From Bacteroidota bacterium (GTDB lineage Bacteria; Bacteroidota; Bacteroidia; NS11-12g; UBA9320), in assembly GCA_018700895.1 (NCBI GenBank), contig JABIUV010000052.1:56491-120490 (forward strand): a DNA stretch of 64,000 nucleotides. Reading direction: 5' to 3'. Numbering within the stretch: the first letter of the stretch is position 1; every line of letters starts with the position of its first letter. This document shows, one piece after another, positions 36,727-44,617 of the stretch. A program made the translations under genes and the position numbers. The notes under the pieces were generated by a model. It was given only the letters and a program-made list of their open reading frames with translations. It did no database searches and was not told the origin of the DNA.

Positions 36727-37631
36727 CAGATACGTTCTGCTATTCTAAGTTTTGCACTTCGGGCCCGTGGGTTGGCCGCTATTTCTTCATCGGTTGCCAT
36801 TATGGGCTTTCGGCTTACCGCTTTGTACACTTTAGGCAGATTGCCAAAGGGATCCGCATTCTTATCACCCCCTACATTGCCTGTTTGTATGAGGTTTTTC
36901 ACTAGCCTATCTTCTAGCGAGTGGTACGACATTACGACCAGTCGCCCTCCAGGATGGAGCAGCTCCGTGGCCTGATCCAACATTTGCTCTAGCGTACTCA
37001 TCTCGGCATTCACCTCTATACGCACCGCCTGATACACCTTGGCTAGGGTTTTATTTCTGGTTTTCGGATTCAAAAATCGCTCGAGAGCCATCTCCAAATC
37101 CTCCGTAGTTTCTATAGGCTTCACAGTACGATAATTCACCACCGCATTAGCCATTGGCGAAGCCTTATCTAGCTCACCGTAACTTCTAAATACTTTAGCC
37201 AACTTAGGCTGCTCATACGTATTCAGCACATTAATAGCCGACACTTCCGCATCCGTATTCATACGCATATCGAGTCCCGCCTCTCCAAATCGGAAAGAGA
37301 ATCCCCGCCCCTTAGCATCCAGATGGTGCGAACTCACACCTAAGTCAGCGAGTAGCCCATCTATTTTTTGCACGCCGTAGTAAGAACAGAAATTTTGCAA
37401 GTACCTGAAATTGGCCTTGCAGAAATGCAACCTATCATCGTCAATGCGATTTTCTACCGCATCAGAGTCTTGGTCAAAAACCAACAACTTACCCTTAGCA
37501 CTCAGTCGCTCCAATATTCCCTTGGAATGACCTCCCCCGCCATACGTAACATCCACATACGTTCCGTCGGGATTAATCTCCAGCCCATCTAGGCACGGCT
37601 TCAGCATTACCGGCACGTGATAATTACTCAT
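36726..37631 (-). CDS. rsmH: 16S rRNA (cytosine-1402-N4)-methyltransferase RsmH (MraW)
   Basis: SAM-dependent enzyme that methylates C1402 in the ribosomal P site. The ATG at 37631 (MSNYHVPVMLKPCLDGL) is chosen over the track's 37700 because YHVPVML is the conserved family N-terminus. The ~301 residues contain the SAM motif YVDVTYGGGGHSKGIL, LADLGVSSHHLDAKGRGFSFR, DMRM and the terminal NPRARSAKLRIAERI. Overlaps mraZ by eight bases. Confidence 0.97.
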   Translation of the reverse strand: MSNYHVPVMLKPCLDGLEINPDGTYVDVTYGGGGHSKGILERLSAKGKLLVFDQDSDAVENRIDDDRLHFCKANFRYLQNFCSYYGVQKIDGLLADLGVSSHHLDAKGRGFSFRFGEAGLDMRMNTDAEVSAINVLNTYEQPKLAKVFRSYGELDKASPMANAVVNYRTVKPIETTEDLEMALERFLNPKTRNKTLAKVYQAVRIEVNAEMSTLEQMLDQATELLHPGGRLVVMSYHSLEDRLVKNLIQTGNVGGDKNADPFGNLPKVYKAVSRKPIMATDEEIAANPRARSAKLRIAERI

Positions 37632-38097
37632 CGCCACCTCCCGTATTTTGGTCGCCCAGTACATCTTCCGCCAAATCGGCAAAATCATCTGCATCCACAT
37701 CCATCATCTCCGTGTACAGATGCTTACTCCATATCTCTATCCTGTTACCGTAAGCATAAAACACCGCCTCGTTTTTAATCTCAGCATACTCACATAGTTT
37801 CTTGGGCACGAGCATACGCGATGAGTTATCCAACTGCACCTCCGTAGCACCGTTGCTAAACTGACGAATAAACATCCGATGCTTCTTATTGAAATGATTG
37901 AGCGAGCTCAACCCCTCCAGCTCAGCATCCCAATCCTTGCGGGTGTAGAGCGTAAGACATTTTTCAAAACCGCGATTTACCACCAGTTTACTCACGGCAT
38001 CCTTAGGCAGTTGCTTCTTGAGCCCCGCTGGCAAAACCACACGACCCTTGTCGTCTAGCTTAGCCTCAAATTCTCCTATGTAAAGTGGTTTAGACAC
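37624..38097 (-). CDS. mraZ: division/cell wall cluster transcriptional regulator MraZ
   Basis: AbrB-like DNA-binding protein, founder of the dcw operon and in E. coli its repressor. The protein contains two swapped-hairpin repeats: GEFEAKLDDKGRVVLPAGLKKQL and TEVQLDNSSRMLVPKKLCEYAEI. The track's start at 38139 lies upstream of the promoter box at 38116-38123, so the GTG at 38097 (MSKPLYIGEFEAKLDDKGR) is chosen, giving 157 residues, the usual family size. Three 10-bp MraZ boxes lie just upstream of the promoter, supporting autoregulation. Confidence 0.93.
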   Translation of the reverse strand: MSKPLYIGEFEAKLDDKGRVVLPAGLKKQLPKDAVSKLVVNRGFEKCLTLYTRKDWDAELEGLSSLNHFNKKHRMFIRQFSNGATEVQLDNSSRMLVPKKLCEYAEIKNEAVFYAYGNRIEIWSKHLYTEMMDVDADDFADLAEDVLGDQNTGGGDE

Positions 38098-38115
38098 TGA
38101 TTTTAATCTTGGTTT

Positions 38116-38123
38116 CAAAAGTA
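38116..38123 (-). promoter_or_regulatory. promoter -7 box of the dcw operon
   Basis: TACTTTTG on the minus strand fits TAnnTTTG, 18 bases before the mraZ GTG. No other TAnnTTTG box was noticed between genes within the cluster, so this may drive all thirteen genes. Confidence 0.65.
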
Positions 38124-38130
38124 AAACGAA

Positions 38131-38160
38131 TTTTCCCACTTTCTACCACTCTCCCCCACT
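38131..38160 (-). promoter_or_regulatory. MraZ operator: three 10-bp direct repeats
   Basis: On the minus strand three exact 10-base units follow one another, AGTGGGGGAG, AGTGGTAGAA and AGTGGGAAAA. They share GTGG(G/T) in register, as in the known MraZ boxes (TGGG(A)-N5 repeats) of other bacteria. They end seven bases upstream of the -7 box, so bound MraZ would cover the -33 region. Confidence 0.75.
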
Positions 38161-38487
38161 TTTTGGCATAAGTAATCCACAATTCGTGTTATATTGCTGA
38201 ATGTCAATAATTTAACAAGTGGCACAAATTCCCCTAAATTTTGAATATTAGCGTTTATACGCGGGTAAAAAAGGATGATATGCGGGTACGAGGGGAGATT
38301 GTGGGAGGGGATGAGAGGAGGAGATTGTGGGAGGGGATGAGAGGAGGAGATAGATCAGTCCATTTTTTTCTAAAACGAGCGTTTACTAGTTGCGTTTATC
38401 CCTCCCACAGGACGCATAAACGACATGTTTTTGCTACACTTGCTGTTATACTAATGTTAGAATCAATAAAAAAAACATTAATATTAA
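38161..38487. other. repeat-rich spacer between the dcw cluster and the restriction remnant
   Basis: The spacer holds a 26-bp tandem duplication, an opposite-orientation copy of part of the repeat, and short inverted repeats built on GCGTTTAT near 38252, 38393 and (inverted) 38414. The ORF-track entry 38241..38558 crosses the tandem repeat and has no protein-like features, so I do not call it. Confidence 0.5.
38295..38346. repeat. 26-bp tandem duplication with a distal inverted arm
   Basis: Two perfect head-to-tail copies of a 26-base purine-rich unit starting GAGATTGTGGGAGGGG occupy 38295-38320 and 38321-38346. ATCCCTCCCAC at 38398-38408 is complementary to the core of each copy apart from one looped G, so either copy could pair with it to form a long hairpin. 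Confidence 0.85.
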
Positions 38488-38850
38488 ATGAGAATGACGA
38501 AAAGAAACTTTGTGATATTAATGGCTTTCGGATTTATCTCTATGTTAATAATGCTTGAATCCTGTAAAAATGATGATGATATTATTGACTCAGGTAGAAC
38601 TGCACTTGACCACGCTTATGAATGTGAAGAAGTATTAGGACCATTACCAAAATTTAGCTGTGCTGATGCCATAGAAGTATCTACTACAAAAAATGGAAGC
38701 CCAGTAACTTTTCCTTCGGGAGAAGAAGGTAATGGCAGCACAAACCCCAATGACTGTGACCATCCATGGGCTTTTGGCATGGCTTGTCAAACAGGAAATA
38801 AAGTAGGTCGCTATCAAGGCTTGAACTCAGATATTCTGAATATCTATTAA
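38488..38850 (+). CDS. putative lipoprotein, probably 3'-truncated
   Basis: A 120-residue frame beginning MRMTKRNFVILMAFGFISMLIMLESCKNDDD, a hydrophobic segment with a plausible lipobox cysteine at residue 26. The rest is Cys-containing (YECEEVLGPLPKFSCAD, NDCDHPWAFGMACQTG) without a recognised domain. From about position 38815 the sequence becomes recognisable as part of an hsdS remnant in another frame, so the last residues (LNSDILNIY) probably come from the join and the natural C-terminus is likely lost. Confidence that it is expressed is modest. Confidence 0.45.
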   Translation: MRMTKRNFVILMAFGFISMLIMLESCKNDDDIIDSGRTALDHAYECEEVLGPLPKFSCADAIEVSTTKNGSPVTFPSGEEGNGSTNPNDCDHPWAFGMACQTGNKVGRYQGLNSDILNIY

Positions 38851-39265
38851 AGTCATTTTATTTCAAAGAAGAATATTACCGATATGGAAGAGGAATTGTA
38901 GAAGACCTTTGGACAACAAGGTATTCGGAAATGAAAAATATGATAATTCCTTCTGCTCCAATTGAAGAACAAACCGCCATAGCCAATTTTTTAGATTACA
39001 AACTAGAAAAATAGCCCGTTTTATTAAAAAGAAAAAACAACTGGTTAGTTTATTAACAGAGCAAAAAGCAGCCATAATAAACCAAGCCGTAACCAAAGGA
39101 ATAAACCCAAATCCCAAACTAAAATGTAGTGATATTGAATGGTTAGGCGATATTCCTGCAAATTGGGAGGTGAGAAAGTTGAAATATTCTGTTAGATTGA
39201 ATAGTCATACCGCATTTGAAAAATCTGAAAGTATTCAAAATAAAATTGCTTTAGAGAAGAGTTAG
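38820..39265 (+). pseudogene. hsdS: type I restriction specificity subunit HsdS, internal fragment with frameshift
   Basis: Not in the ORF track. From 38820 the frame reads EYLLKSFYFKEEYYRYG, GIVEDLWTTRYSEMKNM and IIPSAPIEEQTAIANFLDYKLEK, the end of a target-recognition domain plus the conserved central helix of HsdS. A stop at 39012 follows a run of five A; one extra A would continue it as KIARFIKKKKQLVSLLTEQK and AAIINQAVTKGI, then DIEWLGDIPANWEVRKLKYSV, the start of the second recognition domain. It ends after NKIALE at about 39256, where the sequence switches into an hsdR fragment. Start, first recognition domain and C-terminal half are missing. Confidence 0.8.
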
Positions 39266-39888
39266 AAGAAGAGCAACAAGCAGATTTTAGAGCTAAAGTT
39301 AAAACTTATGTTCGTTTGTATATTTTCCTTTCTCAAATTGTGGACTTTGAAAATGTGTATTTAGAACGTTTGTATATTTTCTTAAATTATTTGCAAAACA
39401 AATTAGGAACAGAGGCTGAGCCTGACTTTTCGCAAGGAGTTTTGGACAATATTGATATGGATAGCTATCGACTGCAACTAGAAGCAACTACCAATATAGC
39501 AATGGAACAAGGAGAAGATTTACAACCTATCCCAACAGAAATGAGAGGTGGAGTAAGCGACCCAGAAATTGACCAGTTATCAAATATTATTCAAACTTTT
39601 AACGACCGTTACGGAACTAAATTTGAAGATGCTGATAAGGTTAGACAAATGGCTGAAAGTATTGTAAATGGAGTCGCTAAAAATAAAGATATGTTAAACT
39701 CTATTGAGCATTCTGACGAACAAAACGCAAGAATTACGAGTGATAAAATAGCTCAAGATGAATTACTGAAACACGTAACAACGAATTTTGATTTCTACAA
39801 AGTAATTAATGACAACGTAGAAGCCAAAGAAGAGTTTAATACGATGGTTTTTAATATGGTGAAAGAAATGCTGAACAAAGCTGTGTAG
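39256..39888 (+). pseudogene. hsdR: type I restriction endonuclease subunit HsdR, C-terminal fragment
   Basis: The frame ELEEEQQADFRAKVKTYVRLY, FLSQIVDFENVYLERLYIFL, then TEAEPDFSQGVLDNIDMDSYR and ELLKHVTTNFDFYKVINDN, ending in a normal stop, matches the C-terminal helical region of HsdR that contacts the methyltransferase. Nuclease and helicase domains are absent. The ORF track's 39316 start is internal to the fragment; its reading frame extends back to the join with hsdS at about 39256. A 190-residue protein could in principle be made but would have no known activity alone. Confidence 0.8.
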
Positions 39889-39924
39889 AAAACCAAAGCA
39901 AGCAAGTTTTGAAAAGTCTTGCTT

Positions 39925-39932
39925 TACATTTG
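39925..39932 (+). promoter_or_regulatory. promoter -7 box of hutI
   Basis: TACATTTG fits TAnnTTTG and ends ten bases before the ATG at 39943. It lies inside the longer frame given in the ORF track and so decides the start. Confidence 0.65.
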
Positions 39933-39942
39933 CCCCCAGCAA

Positions 39943-41160
39943 ATGAACATCATCCTCAAAAACATAAAGCAACTCATAGGTATCACCGAAAATTCGGATA
40001 CCATAAAACGCGGCACAGCTCAAGGTGAAGTCACCAAGCTAGACAATGCCTACCTCGTTATTCGCAATCACCGCATAGAGGGCTTTGGCCCGATGAGCGA
40101 GTGCCCAGAGCTAAACCTGGATAGTCACGACTGCACCGGCAGGCTTGTACTGCCCACCTACGTAGATAGTCATACGCATATGATTTTTGCGGAGAGTAGA
40201 AGCGGCGAAATGAACCAACGCCTACACGGCAAAACCTACCAAGAAATAGCCGAAGCAGGCGGAGGCATACTGAATAGTGCCGCAAAGCTGCGGGCTATGA
40301 GTGAGCAGCAACTATACGACGATGCACAAGAACGCATAGGCAACGCGATAAAACAAGGCACTGGTGCCTTGGAAATAAAAAGCGGGTACGGCCTTACCAT
40401 AGAAGATGAGATGAAAATGCTGCGAGTGATTCGCATTTTGAAGCAACTGTCTCCTACGCCTATCAAGGCTACCTTCTTGGGAGCACACGCCTTGCCTGCG
40501 GAGTTTAAAAACAATAAGGACGTGTATATACACCTCGTATGCAATGAGATGCTACCGCGTATAGCTGGAGAAGGATTGGCTGATTATATCGATATTTTCT
40601 GCGAGACGGGCTATTTCAGCCTAGACGACCTAAAACACGTGATAGAAGCCGGAGACAAACACGGCCTCAAGGCCAAGGTGCACGTCAATCAGTTTAGTAG
40701 TTTTGGTGCGGTAAAGATGGCTTGTGAAATGGGAGCCCTATCGGTAGACCACCTAGAGGTGATGCAAGATGAAGATTATACCGCCTTGTCTAGCTCTAGC
40801 ACCATAGCTACGGCCTTACCCCTATGCTCGCTATTCCTTGACATTCCTTATACGCCTGCTAGACAACTCATCGACAAGAATATTCCATTGGCTATAGCCA
40901 GTGATTTCAATCCCGGTTCTGCACCCAGTAGCAATCTGAACCTCGCTTTCGGATTGGCGTGCAGTCAGATGAAACTTACTCCCGAGGAGGCTTTTAATGC
41001 ATTGACGTACAATGCCGCATTTGCTATGGAAGTACAAGATGAAGTAGGAAGCATACAAGTAGGCAAAAAAGCCAACCTTATTATCACCAAACCAGCCCAC
41101 GGACTGGAGGATATACCGTATTGGTTTGGTGATAGTATGATAGGTAGTGTGGTGATATAA
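39943..41160 (+). CDS. hutI: imidazolonepropionase
   Basis: Metal-dependent amidohydrolase that opens 4-imidazolone-5-propionate to N-formimino-L-glutamate, third step of histidine degradation. The ATG at 39943 (MNIILKNIKQLIGI) replaces the track's 39919 start. The 405 residues contain the metal-binding DSHTHMIFAESRSGE, KSGYGLTIEDEMKML, FLGAHALP, VHVNQFSSFGAV, the DHLE motif and ASDFNPGSAPSSNL. No other hut gene lies in the window, so the pathway is scattered or partly elsewhere. Confidence 0.95.
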   Translation: MNIILKNIKQLIGITENSDTIKRGTAQGEVTKLDNAYLVIRNHRIEGFGPMSECPELNLDSHDCTGRLVLPTYVDSHTHMIFAESRSGEMNQRLHGKTYQEIAEAGGGILNSAAKLRAMSEQQLYDDAQERIGNAIKQGTGALEIKSGYGLTIEDEMKMLRVIRILKQLSPTPIKATFLGAHALPAEFKNNKDVYIHLVCNEMLPRIAGEGLADYIDIFCETGYFSLDDLKHVIEAGDKHGLKAKVHVNQFSSFGAVKMACEMGALSVDHLEVMQDEDYTALSSSSTIATALPLCSLFLDIPYTPARQLIDKNIPLAIASDFNPGSAPSSNLNLAFGLACSQMKLTPEEAFNALTYNAAFAMEVQDEVGSIQVGKKANLIITKPAHGLEDIPYWFGDSMIGSVVI

Positions 41161-41230
41161 ATTAACCGTTATACAGGACTCTCCTCCCATCTAAATCTAA
41201 AAAGTATTTAAAAAGGAGACGTTCAAAAGC

Positions 41231-43120
41231 TTAGTAAGCTCTTGCTGTTTTCCCTTCCATGTAATAGACAAAACTTCTATTTACTACAGCATTACCTCCT
41301 GGTGTAGGATAGTTGCCCGAGAAGTACCAATCGCCTAAGTGATTGGGGCAAGAAGCGTGGAGGCCTGCTATGGTTTGATATACAATTTCTACCTCCGCAT
41401 TCATTTCTGCGGGCGTCACAAGTCTCGCTATTTCAGATTCTATCTCTTTGTCTGTATATCTATCATACAAGAGCTTCACTTTATTCTCCATTTCTTCTAC
41501 AGGCTTAAGCAATTCTTGCTTACACAGCTCATGTATTCTATTTAAGAAATCAAGATCACCTTCCTTTTCTAACAAGCTTTTTACAGCTTGAAAAGCTATG
41601 AACTCATTCATTCTACTCATATCTATCCCGTAACAATCAGGGAATTTTATAATAGGAGCACTGGAGGCTACGATTATTTTCTTAGGGCCTAGCCTATCGA
41701 GTATACGTAGGATGCTTTTCTTAAGTGTTGTTCCTCTTACTATACTATCATCTACCACGACCAAAGTATCCGATGGTTTTACTACCTCATAGGTGACGTC
41801 ATATCCGTTTCCTACCAAATCATCACGACCATCATCCTGTGCAATAAATGTACGTATTTTGGCATCTTTTACGAGCAGTTTTTCTCTTCTAATTTTCACT
41901 GCCAATAGCTTATCAATGGCTTGGGGTGTGGCCTCGCTGCCCATTTTGAGCAATTGCTCGCGTTTCCACTTATCCAGGTACTTATACACGCCATCTATCA
42001 GGCCATAATACGAAGTTGCAGCCGTATTAGGGATGTAGGAGAATACGGTAGACCGAATATCAAAATCTAGGCGTTTTAATATTTCTCGCGATATCTTACG
42101 GCCTAGGCGTTTTCTTTCTTCGTGTATTTTACCATCACTTCCTCTGGAAAAATATATACGCTCAAAGCTGCACGAGAGTCTTGGTGAAGGTTCTAAAATT
42201 TGTTTCTCCGAGAAACTCCCATCACGTTTTACAATTAACGCATTCCCAGGCTTTACTTCTTTCAGATCATCTAGTTTCAAGTCAAATGCCGTTTGTATAG
42301 CAGGACGCTCGCTTGCTACCACTATTACTTCATCATTGGCATAGTAATAATTAGGTCGGATACCATTGGGGTCACGCATTATAAATGCATTACCGTCCCC
42401 TATAAGTCCTACCATATTATAGCCCCCATCTACACTTTTAAACGAGTTTTTGAGAACATTTTCTAGATTGAGATTATTTTTAATGTACTCCGCACTTGCC
42501 AAGCTATCAAGCCCTTGAGATTTACTCTCGTGGTATAAACGCTCATTCTCATCATCCAAAAAATGTCCTATTTTTTCGAGCATTGTTACATTATCACTTA
42601 TCTCCTTAGGGTGCTGCCCTAGGTCAATAAGCTGTTGATACATCTCGCGTACATTCGTCACGTTATAATTGCCTGCTAGAACAAGATTTCTACTCATCCA
42701 ATTATTCTGACGCAAGAAAGGGTGTATGTTCTCTATGCTATTTTTACCGTGGGTCGCATAGCGAAGGTGCCCCAGGAGTATCTCACCTGCATAAGGATAT
42801 TTCTTTTTAAGCCACGCTGTATCATTAGCCTTTACCGGATCTAGCGAGGCCAATCGCTTATTCACACGCTCAAACAAGGTAGATACGGCACCAGCACCTT
42901 TTGCTCGTTCTCGTGCTATGTATCTACTACCATATTTGGGATCCAACTTTATCACGGCCATTCCTGCACCGTCTTGACCTCTGTTCAGTTGCTTGTTCAT
43001 CAGCATCTGGAGTTTATTCAGTCCATACAGTTCCGTACCGTATTTTTCTTTGTAGTACTCAAGTGGTTTTCTGAGCCTGATGAAGGCCACGCCACACTCG
43101 TGTTTTATAGGATCGCTCAT
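41231..43120 (-). CDS. purF: amidophosphoribosyltransferase (long PurF-like paralog)
   Basis: A class II glutamine amidotransferase joined to a phosphoribosyltransferase, the first committed enzyme of purine synthesis or a close paralog. N-terminal HECGVAF provides the catalytic cysteine after a nine-residue-or-shorter propeptide; NRGQDGAGMAV and GHLRYATHG complete the glutaminase site. FIMRDPNGIRPNYYY and the PRPP loop TLVVVDDSIVRGTT confirm the fold. At 629 residues it is about 130 longer than standard PurF, with extra segments in the glutaminase domain (e.g. ISDNVTMLEKIGHFLDD) and a C-terminal extension. Bacteroidota often carry such a long form beside a canonical one, so the exact role is uncertain. 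Divergent from aroQ. Confidence 0.85.
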   Translation of the reverse strand: MSDPIKHECGVAFIRLRKPLEYYKEKYGTELYGLNKLQMLMNKQLNRGQDGAGMAVIKLDPKYGSRYIARERAKGAGAVSTLFERVNKRLASLDPVKANDTAWLKKKYPYAGEILLGHLRYATHGKNSIENIHPFLRQNNWMSRNLVLAGNYNVTNVREMYQQLIDLGQHPKEISDNVTMLEKIGHFLDDENERLYHESKSQGLDSLASAEYIKNNLNLENVLKNSFKSVDGGYNMVGLIGDGNAFIMRDPNGIRPNYYYANDEVIVVASERPAIQTAFDLKLDDLKEVKPGNALIVKRDGSFSEKQILEPSPRLSCSFERIYFSRGSDGKIHEERKRLGRKISREILKRLDFDIRSTVFSYIPNTAATSYYGLIDGVYKYLDKWKREQLLKMGSEATPQAIDKLLAVKIRREKLLVKDAKIRTFIAQDDGRDDLVGNGYDVTYEVVKPSDTLVVVDDSIVRGTTLKKSILRILDRLGPKKIIVASSAPIIKFPDCYGIDMSRMNEFIAFQAVKSLLEKEGDLDFLNRIHELCKQELLKPVEEMENKVKLLYDRYTDKEIESEIARLVTPAEMNAEVEIVYQTIAGLHASCPNHLGDWYFSGNYPTPGGNAVVNRSFVYYMEGKTARAY

Positions 43121-43138
43121 ACAGTGAGATTATACGAA

Positions 43139-43146
43139 CAAATGTA
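43139..43146 (-). promoter_or_regulatory. promoter -7 box of the purF-like gene
   Basis: TACATTTG on the minus strand fits TAnnTTTG, 18 bases before the ATG at 43120. It directly abuts the aroQ -7 box on the other strand. Confidence 0.65.
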
Positions 43147-43154
43147 TAACTTTG
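43147..43154 (+). promoter_or_regulatory. promoter -7 box of aroQ
   Basis: TAACTTTG fits TAnnTTTG, 23 bases before the ATG at 43178, and begins at the base after the purF-like box ends. Confidence 0.6.
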
Positions 43155-43177
43155 GACGTTCATAGAAAGGACATCTT

Positions 43178-43600
43178 ATGAAAATACTGATTATAAATGG
43201 ACCCAACCTGAACTTGCTCGGAAAGCGAGAACCAAGTATATATGGTTTTGAGCGATTTGAAGACTTTCTGACGCAAGTTAGAAACCAATTTTCAACAGTA
43301 TATATCCAGTATTATCAAAGCAATATAGAAGGTGAACTTATAAATAGGCTCCATGCCACAGAATACGAGGACTATAGCGGCATCATCCTAAATGCAGGCG
43401 GATATTCACATACAGCCGTAGCCCTAGCCGATGCAGTAGCAGCTATAAAAACTCCAGTCATTGGTATTCACATTAGCAATACATATACACGCGAAAAAGA
43501 ACGTCATCAAGAGCTCTTGGCCCAATATTGTCGCGGCGGAATTTATGGCCTCGGGCTGCAAGGATACTCCCTTGCTATTCAGTCGATTATAAATCAGTAA
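43178..43600 (+). CDS. aroQ: type II 3-dehydroquinate dehydratase
   Basis: Converts 3-dehydroquinate to 3-dehydroshikimate in the shikimate pathway; forms dodecamers. The 140-residue protein begins with the family signature ILIINGPNLNLLGKREPSIYG, containing the catalytic Arg and Tyr of the flexible loop, followed by YQSNIEGELINRLH, GIILNAGGYSHTAVALADA and PVIGIHISNTYTREKERH. Length is typical. Its 3' end overlaps the convergent glycosyltransferase gene by 14 bases. Confidence 0.97.
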   Translation: MKILIINGPNLNLLGKREPSIYGFERFEDFLTQVRNQFSTVYIQYYQSNIEGELINRLHATEYEDYSGIILNAGGYSHTAVALADAVAAIKTPVIGIHISNTYTREKERHQELLAQYCRGGIYGLGLQGYSLAIQSIINQ

Positions 43601-44609
43601 ATTTCTTCTTGCCTTGGGCAAAGAATTGCCATACTATAGATTTAGGATAAAGTGTCACATCTTCGGTTCCTAAGCTTTTTACCCAACGCCTTTTACCCAG
43701 TATCGTGTGAAACTTGCCCCAGAAAGCAAAATGTGCTTTTATGATGGTCATAAAGAGTGAGGCTTTACCATCTACTATGAATTTTAACGCAGAGATACCA
43801 TCTAATACCATACGCCAGAGGATGATAAAAAACCAAAAAGGGGAACTATGATTTTTGGCAAGAAGCACGAGGTTATTCCTAAAATTGAGGAAATACTTTC
43901 TATCAGAACCTTCTGTCAAGGTACCCCCGCCTACATGAAACACCTCTGAGCGAGGCTGCACCATAACCTTATAGCCCATTCGCTGCATTCGCCAGCATAG
44001 GTCTATTTCCTCCATATGGGCAAAAAAATCAGCATCTAACGCTCCTGCTTGATGAAAAACATCGGCTCTTACAAACATACACGCACCTGTAGCCCAAAAC
44101 ACCTCCTGTAAATCATCATACTGCTGCTTGTCCTCTTCTAGTGTATCAAATATCCTACCCCTACAAAAAGGATAACCCCACTTATCCAAGTATCCCCCAC
44201 TTGCTCCAGCATACTCAAATAGTTCTGTTCGTACGGCATCTTTTATCTTGGGCTGAATGGCCGCCACTTGCTTATCGGCAATAGCCAACTCTACCAATGG
44301 CTTGAGCCAATTACTGGGTACACGCACATCGCTATTAAGTAGAACGTAGTAATCTGCTTCTATTTGCTCGAGTGCCCAATTATACCCGCCGGCATATCCA
44401 TAATTTTTGGGCGAAACAAGGACACGCGTTTCATCCGAAAAATGTTGCTGTACGTATTCCACAGAATCGTCCATAGAGGCATTATCTACCACCCATACCT
44501 CTTTGTTACTATAATCAGTTGCTAATACCGACGGCAAAAATCGCTCGAGTAACGGTCGCGTATTGTAGTTCAATATTACGATGGCAACTTTGGGCTGTAG
44601 GCTTTTCAT
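43587..44609 (-). CDS. family 2 glycosyltransferase
   Basis: Cytoplasmic or membrane-associated GT-A glycosyltransferase of 340 residues. The N-terminus VAIVILNYNTRPLLERFLPSVL, VDNASMDDSVEYVQ, the DxD-type metal motif LLNSDVRVPSNWL and the acceptor region FAHMEEIDLCWRMQRMGYKV place it near rhamnosyl-type transferases. A C-terminal hydrophobic stretch (PFWFFIILWRMVLDGI) may anchor it to the membrane. It follows the 120-residue hypothetical gene by eight bases, probably in one operon. Sugar and acceptor unknown. Confidence 0.88.
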   Translation of the reverse strand: MKSLQPKVAIVILNYNTRPLLERFLPSVLATDYSNKEVWVVDNASMDDSVEYVQQHFSDETRVLVSPKNYGYAGGYNWALEQIEADYYVLLNSDVRVPSNWLKPLVELAIADKQVAAIQPKIKDAVRTELFEYAGASGGYLDKWGYPFCRGRIFDTLEEDKQQYDDLQEVFWATGACMFVRADVFHQAGALDADFFAHMEEIDLCWRMQRMGYKVMVQPRSEVFHVGGGTLTEGSDRKYFLNFRNNLVLLAKNHSSPFWFFIILWRMVLDGISALKFIVDGKASLFMTIIKAHFAFWGKFHTILGKRRWVKSLGTEDVTLYPKSIVWQFFAQGKKKFTDL

Positions 44610-44617
44610 ATAGGCTA

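Noticed and set aside
38295-38408. Possible CRISPR array
   Set aside because: Only two 26-bp copies with no spacer between them; this is a tandem duplication.
38241-38558. 105-residue plus-strand ORF across the tandem repeat
   Set aside because: Its coding would depend on the repeat, it overlaps the lipoprotein gene in another frame, and the sequence has no protein character.
39901-39932. TTTTG at 39906-39910 as the -33 element of hutI
   Set aside because: It lies only about 14 bases upstream of the -7 box, too close to the usual 19-21 base spacing.
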